Shown here piece after piece: positions 1 through 5,749 of a stretch of 6,631 nucleotides of DNA (position 1 is its first letter; each line of letters opens with the position of its first letter). The translations under genes were made by a program, and so were the position numbers. Under the pieces are notes generated by a model, which saw nothing but the letters and a program-made list of their open reading frames with translations, was not told the origin of the DNA and made no database searches. The DNA comes from Pseudomonadota bacterium (lineage in GTDB: Bacteria; Pseudomonadota; Alphaproteobacteria; Rhodospirillales; 2-02-FULL-58-16). The stretch is from NCBI GenBank assembly GCA_022560215.1, contig JADFTO010000151.1, positions 1 to 6,631 of the forward strand, in the 5' to 3' direction.

Positions 1-2
1 TG

Positions 3-203
3 GAACGGCTTGCCTTCGACATCTGCATCATCGGCTGTGACATGCCCTACATGAACGGGCGCCAAGTGATCGAGGCCCTGGGCGAGACGCCGGCGCCGCC
101 TTCTGCCACAAGAGCGAGCCGCCCGGCCAACCACGTCCGGCTGATCGGCTATGACAACCTGAAACAGACCCAGGGGGCCTCCATGGTCATCTTTCGGGGC
201 TAG
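3..203 (+). CDS. C-terminal fragment of a degenerate receiver-like (CheY-type) protein, 5' end outside window
   Basis: An open frame enters from the window edge and ends at TAG 201-203, giving 66 residues with no start. The stretch [15 protein letters not shown] looks like strand beta3 and the following loop of a response-regulator receiver domain, where the usual pattern is D-x-x-M-P-x-M-D-G. Here the position four residues before the Pro, normally the phosphorylated Asp, is Gly. Helix alpha3 follows (RQVIEALGE), then a Pro/Ala-rich linker and a strand-like VRLIGYDN segment. No clear conserved Thr/Ser or Lys-Pro of an active receiver is seen in the remainder. If the assignment is right, this is a pseudo-receiver that cannot be phosphorylated in the usual way, or a decaying gene. 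The stop codon coincides with the left edge of the first palindrome (202-258), so the 3' end may have been altered by that element. The rest of the protein is not visible and the family call is tentative. Confidence 0.4.
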   Translation, partial: ERLAFDICIIGCDMPYMNGRQVIEALGETPAPPSATRASRPANHVRLIGYDNLKQTQGASMVIFRG

Positions 204-258
204 AGCAAATCCGGATTGATCGCAGATCCGCGATCCATCAATCCGGTGAATTTGCTCT
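202..258. repeat. Intergenic palindrome 1 (imperfect hairpin)
   Basis: Left arm AGAGCAAAT (202-210) pairs with ATTTGCTCT (250-258). The stem continues with CCGGATTGAT (211-220) against ATCAATCCGG (237-246), interrupted by a TGA bulge at 247-249. Near the tip CGC (221-223) can pair with GCG (230-232). The result is a long, nearly perfect hairpin of about 57 nt. It overlaps the stop codon of the upstream partial gene and is not followed by a T tract, so it is not a typical rho-independent terminator. It resembles the short palindromic intergenic repeats common in alphaproteobacterial genomes. Copy number elsewhere cannot be seen here. Confidence 0.7.
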
Positions 259-270
259 GACTTATCGAAA

Positions 271-334
271 TAGAGCGGCTCGGCGCATTGGGCCGGGCCC
301 ACGTTTTGGGTCCGATAAAACACGATCCGCTCTA
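271..334. repeat. Intergenic palindrome 2 with nested hairpin
   Basis: Outer arms TAGAGCGG (271-278) and CCGCTCTA (327-334) are exact inverted repeats. Inside them a second hairpin forms from CGGGCCC (294-300) and GGGTCCG (308-314), a 7-bp stem with one G-T wobble and a 7-nt loop. The element shares its boundary sequences (TAGAGC at the left, GCTCT at the right) with palindrome 1, so the two look like neighbouring members of one repeat class with different interiors. A short run ACTTTT follows at 336-341, which would make only a weak terminator. A role in mRNA processing or as a transcriptional boundary between the upstream gene and the tkt operon is possible but not shown. Confidence 0.65.
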
Positions 335-386
335 GACTTTTCAGCCCACATAGGCGAAAAGCACACTGAGATGGCGCTGGCCGATC

Positions 387-391
387 GAGGA
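387..391 (+). promoter_or_regulatory. Shine-Dalgarno site that decides the tkt start
   Basis: GAGGA lies 9 nt before the ATG at 401. The alternative in-frame ATG at 371 has only a weak GAG directly abutting it, and the in-frame ATG at 485 has no clear site. This favours 401 as the initiation codon. Confidence 0.6.
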
Positions 392-400
392 AGCCCTTCA

Positions 401-2443
401 ATGACGCCCACGCGACCCGAGACCGCTCTCCAATCCGAAGCCGAAACCAAGATCACAGCATCCGATACCGCCCTTCACCGGGACATGGCCAACGCCATCC
501 GTTTCCTGTCGGCGGACGCGGTTCAGAAAGCCAACTCCGGCCATCCGGGAATGCCCATGGGCATGGCCGACGCGGCGACGGTGCTGTTCACCCGGTTCCT
601 GAAGTTCGATCCCAAGGCCCCCGATTGGCCCGACCGCGACCGCTTCGTGCTGTCGGCGGGGCACGGGTCCATGCTGCTCTATTCCCTGCTCTACCTCACC
701 GGGTACGAGGACATGGACATCGAGCAGCTGAAGAACTTCCGCCAACTCGGCTCGAGGACGGCGGGACATCCGGAATACGGCCATGCGGCCGGCATCGAGA
801 CCACGACGGGACCGCTGGGCCAGGGCCTCGCCAACGCCGTCGGCATGGCGCTGGCCGAACGCCTGCTCAACGCCCGCTTCGGGGACGGCGCCGTCGATCA
901 TTTCACTTACGTCCTGGCCGGCGACGGTTGCCTGATGGAGGGCATCAGCCACGAGGCCGTCTCGCTCGCCGGGCACTTGAGGCTGTCCAGGCTGATCGTT
1001 CTCTGGGACGACAATTCGATCTGCATCGACGGCCCCACGGACAAGACCGTCAGCGACGACCAGCCGGCCCGTTTCCGGGCCTCGGGCTGGGACGTGCAAT
1101 CCATCGACGGTCACGACGCCGATGCCATTACCCGGGCCATCGAGGCGGCGCGCGCTTCGCCCACGCCGTCGCTGATCGGGTGCCGGACCGTCATCGGCTA
1201 CGGCGCCCCCAACAAGGCGGGAACGGCCGCCACCCACGGGGCGCCTTTGGGCGACGACGAGATCGCCGGCGCGCGGGAGGCCCTGGGCTGGGACTCGGGG
1301 CCCTTCGATGTCCCCGACGGGGTCCTCGGCCAGTGGCGCCAAGCGGGTCATGCCGGCGCCGCCCAGCGCCGGGATTGGGAGGCCCGGATCCAGGCCCTGG
1401 ACGAGGCGAGGCGGGCCGAGTTCGAACGCACCCAGGCCGGCGACCTGCCCGATGGCTGGCTGGAAGCCGTCGACGCCCACAAGGCCAGGGTGGCCGGGGA
1501 GGCGCCCCCATGGGCCACGCGCAAGGCCTCGGGCGAAGCCCTGGAAGTGTTGACGGCCGCTATCCCCGAGATGATCGGGGGGTCGGCGGACCTGACCGGA
1601 TCGGTCAACACCATGACGTCGCGGACCGAGGCCATAACCGCCGACGATTACTCCGGGCGCTATCTGCATTACGGGGTGCGCGAGCACGCCATGGCCGCGG
1701 TCATGAACGGGATCGCCCTGCACGGGGGCTTCATTCCCTACGCCGGCACCTTCCTGGTTTTCGTCGACTACATGAAGGCCGCCATGCGGCTCTCGGCCCT
1801 GATGGGGCTCCGCGTGATCTACGTGCTTACCCATGATTCCATCGGCCTCGGCGAGGACGGCCCCACCCACCAGGCCGTCGAGACCCTGGCCGGCTTGCGG
1901 GCCCTGCCCAATTTCCGCCTCTTCCGTCCCTGCGACGGGGTGGAAACCGCCGAATGCTGGGCCCTCGCCCTGGCCAACCGGGACGGGCCGTCGGGCCTGG
2001 TGCTCACCCGCCAGGGCGTGGCGGCACAAAGGACGGAGCCGGACGACGAGAATCTCTCGGCCCGCGGCGCCTACGTGCTGGCCGAGGCAGACGGCGAGCG
2101 CGCCGCCACGGTGTTGGCCACCGGCTCGGAGGTCGGCGTCGCCATGGAGGGCCGGGCGCTCCTTCAGGCGGACGGCATCCCTACCGCCGTCGTTTCCATG
2201 CCCTGCTGGGAGCTGTTCGATGCCGAGGACGAAGACTACCGGCGGCGGGTTCTCGGCCCCGGCACCGTCCGGGTGGCCGTGGAGGCGGCGGTGTCCCTGG
2301 GATGGGAGCGCTACCTGGGCTCCGGCGGCTCCTTCGTCGGCATGACAGGCTTCGGGGCCTCGGCGCCGGCACCCGCCCTTTTCGAACACTTCGGCATCAC
2401 CGCCGAGGCCGTCGCCGGCGCCGTCCGCAAGCAGCTCGGATAA
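401..2443 (+). CDS. tkt: Transketolase
   Basis: This thiamine-diphosphate enzyme transfers two-carbon ketol units between sugar phosphates in the cytosol (for example fructose-6-P or sedoheptulose-7-P to glyceraldehyde-3-P). It serves the non-oxidative pentose phosphate pathway and the Calvin cycle. From ATG 401 it has 680 residues, close to the 663 of E. coli TktA with an N-terminal extension of about 22. Visible signatures: SGHPGMPMG with His48; [14 protein letters not shown]; the ThDP/metal motif GDG at 174-176 ending in DDN with Asn205; THGAPLG with His279; the central pyrimidine-domain entry [17 protein letters not shown] with catalytic Glu428; and [15 protein letters not shown] with substrate His478. 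Domain order is the full PP-Pyr-C-terminal arrangement, not the split two-subunit form. In-frame ATGs at 371 and 485 are alternative starts; 401 is chosen for its GAGGA site. The aldolase gene follows after 17 nt. Everything expected for an active enzyme is present. A cbb-type label would need RuBisCO or PRK nearby, which is not seen. Confidence 0.96.
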   Translation: MTPTRPETALQSEAETKITASDTALHRDMANAIRFLSADAVQKANSGHPGMPMGMADAATVLFTRFLKFDPKAPDWPDRDRFVLSAGHGSMLLYSLLYLTGYEDMDIEQLKNFRQLGSRTAGHPEYGHAAGIETTTGPLGQGLANAVGMALAERLLNARFGDGAVDHFTYVLAGDGCLMEGISHEAVSLAGHLRLSRLIVLWDDNSICIDGPTDKTVSDDQPARFRASGWDVQSIDGHDADAITRAIEAARASPTPSLIGCRTVIGYGAPNKAGTAATHGAPLGDDEIAGAREALGWDSGPFDVPDGVLGQWRQAGHAGAAQRRDWEARIQALDEARRAEFERTQAGDLPDGWLEAVDAHKARVAGEAPPWATRKASGEALEVLTAAIPEMIGGSADLTGSVNTMTSRTEAITADDYSGRYLHYGVREHAMAAVMNGIALHGGFIPYAGTFLVFVDYMKAAMRLSALMGLRVIYVLTHDSIGLGEDGPTHQAVETLAGLRALPNFRLFRPCDGVETAECWALALANRDGPSGLVLTRQGVAAQRTEPDDENLSARGAYVLAEADGERAATVLATGSEVGVAMEGRALLQADGIPTAVVSMPCWELFDAEDEDYRRRVLGPGTVRVAVEAAVSLGWERYLGSGGSFVGMTGFGASAPAPALFEHFGITAEAVAGAVRKQLG

Positions 2444-2460
2444 CGAAGGGGGATGGTGAC

Positions 2461-3474
2461 ATGAATCTGGAACAACTGGCGGCCACCGCCCGCCAAATGG
2501 TCGCGGACAACAAGGGGCTGCTGGCCGCCGACGAAAGCACCGGCACCATCGGCAAGCGCTTCGAGGGCATCGGCGTCGCCAACGAGGAAGACAACCGCCG
2601 CGATTACCGGGAACTCCTGTTCCGGACGTCCGGGCTCGGCAAGTTCATCAGCGGCGCCATCCTGTATGACGAGACCCTGCGCCAATCGGCCGCCGACGGC
2701 ACGACGTTCAGCGCCCTGCTGGAAGGCGAGGGGATCCTCCCCGGTATCAAGGTGGACACGGGCGCCAAGCCCCTTGCCGGGTCGCCGGACGAGACCGTGA
2801 CCGAGGGCCTGGACGGGCTTGCCGCCCGGGTCGAGGAATACGCTGGCCTCGGCGCCCGCTTCGCCAAGTGGCGGGCCGTGATCCGCATCGGCGACGGCCA
2901 GCCCACCCCTTACGCCATCGGCGTCAACGCCCACGCCCTGGCCCGCTATGCCCGCATCTGCCAGGAAGGGGGGCTGGTCCCCATCGTCGAGCCAGAGGTC
3001 CTCATGGACGGCGGCCACGATATCGAGCGCTGCGACGAGGTCACCACCGAGACCCTGAAGCGGGTCTACGATGCGCTCTACGATCAGGGCGTGGCGCTGG
3101 AGGGCACGATCCTCAAGCCCAACATGGTGCTGCCGGGAACGGATTGCCCCACCCAGGCGGGCATCGACGACGTGGCGGCCAGGTCCGTCCAGTGCCTGCT
3201 GCGTTCCGTGCCCGCCGCCGTGCCGGGGATCATGTTCCTGTCTGGCGGGCAGAGCGAAGAGGAAGCGACGGCGCATCTGAACGCCATGAACGCCGCCTTC
3301 CCGGGCCTTTCCTGGAAGCTCAGCTTTTCCTACGGCCGGGCCTTGCAGGCCGGCGCCCTGAAGGCGTGGAAGGGCGACGCCGCCAACGCGGGCGCGGCGC
3401 AACGGGCCTTGCTGGAAAGGGCGCGCCAGAACAGCGCCGCCTGCGCCGGGACCTCCTCCGAGCAGGCCGCCTGA
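2461..3474 (+). CDS. Class I fructose-bisphosphate aldolase (glycolytic, Schiff-base type)
   Basis: This enzyme reversibly cleaves fructose-1,6-bisphosphate to dihydroxyacetone phosphate and glyceraldehyde-3-P. In the Calvin cycle the same type of enzyme can also form sedoheptulose-1,7-bisphosphate. It has 337 residues and matches the animal/plant-like class I family along its whole length, not the zinc-dependent class II family. Active-site residues are visible: Asp24 in AADESTG, Lys97 in GIKVDTG, Lys136 in FAKWR, Glu177 and Glu179 in VEPEV, and the Schiff-base Lys219 in [19 protein letters not shown] and the Arg of SYGRALQ also fit phosphate binding. These positions are consistently offset by 9-10 from rabbit muscle aldolase. 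The C-terminus ends in SEQAA, so the C-terminal tyrosine that tunes the animal enzyme is absent. A strong AAGGGGGA site (2446-2453) sits 7 nt before the ATG. The gene lies 17 nt after tkt and 26 nt before rpe, consistent with co-transcription. Confidence 0.95.
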   Translation: MNLEQLAATARQMVADNKGLLAADESTGTIGKRFEGIGVANEEDNRRDYRELLFRTSGLGKFISGAILYDETLRQSAADGTTFSALLEGEGILPGIKVDTGAKPLAGSPDETVTEGLDGLAARVEEYAGLGARFAKWRAVIRIGDGQPTPYAIGVNAHALARYARICQEGGLVPIVEPEVLMDGGHDIERCDEVTTETLKRVYDALYDQGVALEGTILKPNMVLPGTDCPTQAGIDDVAARSVQCLLRSVPAAVPGIMFLSGGQSEEEATAHLNAMNAAFPGLSWKLSFSYGRALQAGALKAWKGDAANAGAAQRALLERARQNSAACAGTSSEQAA

Positions 3475-3483
3475 AGGTGCCGG

Positions 3484-3490
3484 GGGAGGG
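3484..3490 (+). promoter_or_regulatory. Shine-Dalgarno site that decides the GTG start of rpe
   Basis: GGGAGGG lies 10 nt before GTG 3501. A second in-frame GTG at 3477 would add eight residues not typical of the family and would place this purine tract inside the coding region, so 3501 is preferred. Confidence 0.6.
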
Positions 3491-3500
3491 AACAAAAGCG

Positions 3501-4160
3501 GTGAAAATCGCACCCTCCATCCTGTCGGCGGATTTCGCCAGGCTCGGCGAGGAGGTCCGCGCCATCGACGAGGCGGGCTGCGACTACATCCACATCGACG
3601 TCATGGACGGCCACTTCGTCCCCAACCTCACCTTCGGGCCGCCCGTGATCAGGTCCATCCGGCCGCTGACAGCCAAGACCTTCGACGTTCATCTGATGAT
3701 CGATCCCGCACAGCCCTTCCTCAAGGACTACGCCGAGGCCGGCGCCGACATCATCACCGTCCACGTCGAGGCCGACACCCATCTCGACCGCAGCCTTCAG
3801 TTCATCCGCTCGCTGGGCAAGAAGGCCGGCGTCTCGCTCAATCCGGGAACCCCTGAGTCCGCCATCGGCTACGTCCTCGACGGCATCGACCTGATCCTGG
3901 TCATGACCGTCAACCCGGGCTTCGGCGGCCAGGGCTTCATCGAGTCCCAGATTGGAAAAATCAGCCGCATTCGCGACATGATCGGCGCCAGACCCATCGA
4001 GCTGGAGGTGGACGGCGGAATCAACCCCGAGACCGCCGCCCGTGTCGCCGGCGCCGGCGCCGACGTCCTGGTCGCCGGCGGCGCCGTGTTCGGCGGCGAT
4101 GACTACAAGGCTGCCATCGGCGCCCTGCGCGAGGCCGCGGGAGATGCCACGGCACAATGA
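3501..4160 (+). CDS. rpe: Ribulose-phosphate 3-epimerase
   Basis: This metal-dependent TIM-barrel enzyme interconverts D-ribulose-5-P and D-xylulose-5-P, linking the products of transketolase to the ribulose-5-P pool. The protein has 219 residues, a normal family length. The start reads (GTG)[11 protein letters not shown], which is the standard N-terminus with the conserved Ser. Metal and catalytic residues are visible: His31 and Asp33 in HIDVMDG, His64 in DVHLM, and Asp171 in EVDGGI. The phosphate-binding loop [10 protein letters not shown] and the second one near VAGGAVFGG are intact. It begins with GTG, not ATG, behind a GGGAGGG site. It is the third gene of the sugar-phosphate cluster, 26 nt after the aldolase, and the permease gene follows after 24 nt with no terminator-like structure between them. 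Confidence 0.96.
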   Translation: MKIAPSILSADFARLGEEVRAIDEAGCDYIHIDVMDGHFVPNLTFGPPVIRSIRPLTAKTFDVHLMIDPAQPFLKDYAEAGADIITVHVEADTHLDRSLQFIRSLGKKAGVSLNPGTPESAIGYVLDGIDLILVMTVNPGFGGQGFIESQIGKISRIRDMIGARPIELEVDGGINPETAARVAGAGADVLVAGGAVFGGDDYKAAIGALREAAGDATAQ

Positions 4161-4184
4161 GCGGACCTTGAAGAGTGGAACCCA

Positions 4185-5747
4185 GTGACGACCGTTAGCC
4201 TGACAGAAGACAGCCTGCGCGCCCGTCCCGTTACCGGCGCCTGGACGGTGAAGCTCCGGCGCCGGGGCTACCAGAGATACGTGGTCATCAGCTCCAAGCT
4301 GAACTTCTATTATTTCTGGGAAAAACGCTGGTTCTTCATCGCCCTGGCGGTCGGCTACTTCATGCTTCATCTGCCCCTGCCGGAGGGACTCAGCCGGGAC
4401 GGGATGATCGTCATGACCATGTCGGTGATGGCGACCATCATGTTCGTCACCGAACCGGTGCCCCTGCCGACGGTGGCCCTGTTGATCATCATCGGCCAGG
4501 TCCTCCTCCTGGGCCTGGACTCGAACCAGGTGGCCGGTACCCTGATGACGGACTCCGTTCTTTTCATCATGGGGTCCCTGATGCTGGCGGTGGCGGTGGT
4601 CAAGCAGAAACTGGACAAGCGCATCGCCTGGGCGATCGTGCGCATCACGGGCACCCGGACGTCACGGATTTGTTTCGGGATTTCCGTGGTTTCGGGTTTC
4701 CTGGCCTCCTTCATCGGCGAGCACACGGTGGCCGCCATGATGCTGCCGGTGGGCATCACCCTGATCACGCTTACCTCCGAGGATCCCAAGAAGGTGCGCA
4801 ACCTGGCGGTCGTTTTGCTGTTTTCGATCGCCTACGGCGCTTCCGTGGCGGCCATAGGCACGCCGTCCGGGGGCGCCAGGAACGCCATCATGATCGGCTA
4901 TTGGAAGGAGTTCTTTTACGATCCCACCAATCCCGAGACCACCAAGTTCCTGGTCGACTACGCGCGCTGGATGCTTTTCGCCTACCCCATGTTCCTGATC
5001 CAGCTGCCCCTCGTCACCGTGGTCCTGCTGTACACCTTCAAGCCGGAGTACAAGGATTTGTCCCGGGCCGTGGTCAAGCTTCGCTCCCAGGTGCTCGACC
5101 AGGGCCCCATGAAGCCGTCCGACTGGGTGGCCATCGCCATCTTCTTCTCGGTCCTGCTGGGCTGGATATTCCTGTCCGGCGATATCGGCATGGGAACGGT
5201 GGCGCTCATGGGCGCGGCGGCTTTCCTGATCGCCGGCCTGGTGCGCTGGGAGGACGTGAACTCCGGAGTCAACTGGGGGGTCGTGCTGCTTTACGCTGCG
5301 GCCATATCCCTCGGCGTCGAGATGAAGAATACCGGCGCCGCCGAGTGGGTGGCGGAGCATTTCCTGGCGATGATGGCGCCCCTTGGCGCCGATCGCGGTA
5401 TCGGGCTCTGGGCTTCCATTTCGGTGCTGACCACGGCCGTCGCCAACACCATGTCCGGCGGGGCAACGGTGGCGATCCTCGGCCCTATCGTCCTCAAGGT
5501 GGCGACCGTGGCCGGCGAAAACCCCCTGGTCATCGGTTTCATCACCGCCATTTCGTCGGCCTTCGCCTACCTGACGGTGATCGGCGCGCCCGCCTGCACC
5601 ATCGTCTACGCGTCTGGATACCTGAAGACCACCGACTTCCTGAAGGTGGGATGGAAGATGTGCGTGATCTCGATCCTTCTTTTGATGTTTGTGGCGTATG
5701 CATATTGGCCCCTGCTGGATTATTCTCCCCAGGGGCTTGGGAGCTAG
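4185..5747 (+). CDS. SLC13/DASS-like polytopic anion permease with non-canonical SNT motifs
   Basis: The protein has 520 residues, with a basic cytosolic-looking N-terminus of about 45 residues followed by roughly a dozen hydrophobic segments, including two re-entrant-like regions. Hydrophobic blocks lie at about 48-66, 72-115, 124-140, 162-196, 207-224, 264-290, 308-326, 333-352, 361-376, 406-440, 448-475 and 487-508. The fold signature is the pair of hairpin regions FIGEHTVAAMMLPV (from about 177) and MSGGATVAILGPI (423-435), which align with the FISNTATAAMMLPI-type repeats of divalent anion:Na+ symporters (CitT, VcINDY, NaDC). The EPVPLP segment near the start also fits. The first SNT is replaced by Gly178-Glu179-His180 and the second by Ser424-Gly425-Gly426; the usual GTPPN reads GGARN (229-233). 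The substrate and coupling ion therefore cannot be assumed to be dicarboxylate and Na+. The GTG start is the first suitable codon after rpe, with a weak purine-rich leader (AAGAGTGGAA). The gene is probably the fourth of the operon and is coupled to the downstream Usp gene. Confidence 0.85.
   Translation: MTTVSLTEDSLRARPVTGAWTVKLRRRGYQRYVVISSKLNFYYFWEKRWFFIALAVGYFMLHLPLPEGLSRDGMIVMTMSVMATIMFVTEPVPLPTVALLIIIGQVLLLGLDSNQVAGTLMTDSVLFIMGSLMLAVAVVKQKLDKRIAWAIVRITGTRTSRICFGISVVSGFLASFIGEHTVAAMMLPVGITLITLTSEDPKKVRNLAVVLLFSIAYGASVAAIGTPSGGARNAIMIGYWKEFFYDPTNPETTKFLVDYARWMLFAYPMFLIQLPLVTVVLLYTFKPEYKDLSRAVVKLRSQVLDQGPMKPSDWVAIAIFFSVLLGWIFLSGDIGMGTVALMGAAAFLIAGLVRWEDVNSGVNWGVVLLYAAAISLGVEMKNTGAAEWVAEHFLAMMAPLGADRGIGLWASISVLTTAVANTMSGGATVAILGPIVLKVATVAGENPLVIGFITAISSAFAYLTVIGAPACTIVYASGYLKTTDFLKVGWKMCVISILLLMFVAYAYWPLLDYSPQGLGS
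5739..5743 (+). promoter_or_regulatory. Shine-Dalgarno site for the Usp gene inside the permease 3' end
   Basis: GGGAG lies within the last codons of the permease gene, 6 nt before ATG 5750. The permease stop TAG (5745-5747) is therefore sandwiched between the ribosome-binding site and the next start. This arrangement suggests translational coupling by terminating ribosomes. Confidence 0.65.
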
Positions 5748-5749
5748 GA

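Larger units (their letters stand above)
204..400. other. Intergenic region upstream of the tkt operon
   Basis: No credible coding region lies here. About 60% of the span is occupied by the two palindromes. The remainder (335-400) must contain the 5' leader of tkt and probably its promoter, but no confident -35/-10 pair, operator half-sites (such as a CbbR-type T-N11-A palindrome that could be distinguished from chance), or riboswitch could be recognised by eye. Confidence 0.6.

Noticed and set aside
252..275. Possible sigma-70 promoter (TTGCTC with an AT-rich stretch TTATCGAAATAG)
   Set aside because: No -10 hexamer of acceptable quality occurs at 16-18 nt spacing, and the candidate -35 is part of the palindrome arm.
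271..341. Rho-independent terminator for the upstream gene
   Set aside because: The outer stem is only 8 bp around a large interior and is followed by just four T residues, so it is better described as a repeat or palindrome.
398..2389. Long open frame of 663 codons on the minus strand
   Set aside because: It lies fully antisense to transketolase, shows no recognisable family, and is Gly/His/Arg-rich in the way expected of the complementary frame of a GC-rich gene.
1954..2460. Upstream extension of the aldolase reading frame
   Set aside because: The frame is open back to 1954 but overlaps transketolase and encodes Arg/Gly-rich nonsense. The family N-terminus and the strong ribosome-binding site mark ATG 2461.
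2311..3513. 400-codon minus-strand open frame over the aldolase
   Set aside because: It is antisense to an unambiguous aldolase gene with all catalytic residues and spans two gene boundaries, so it is a GC-bias artefact.
3330..4370. 346-codon minus-strand open frame over rpe
   Set aside because: It is antisense to rpe and crosses into the aldolase and permease genes. Its composition (Asp/Gly/Val-rich, no motifs) is that of a shadow frame.
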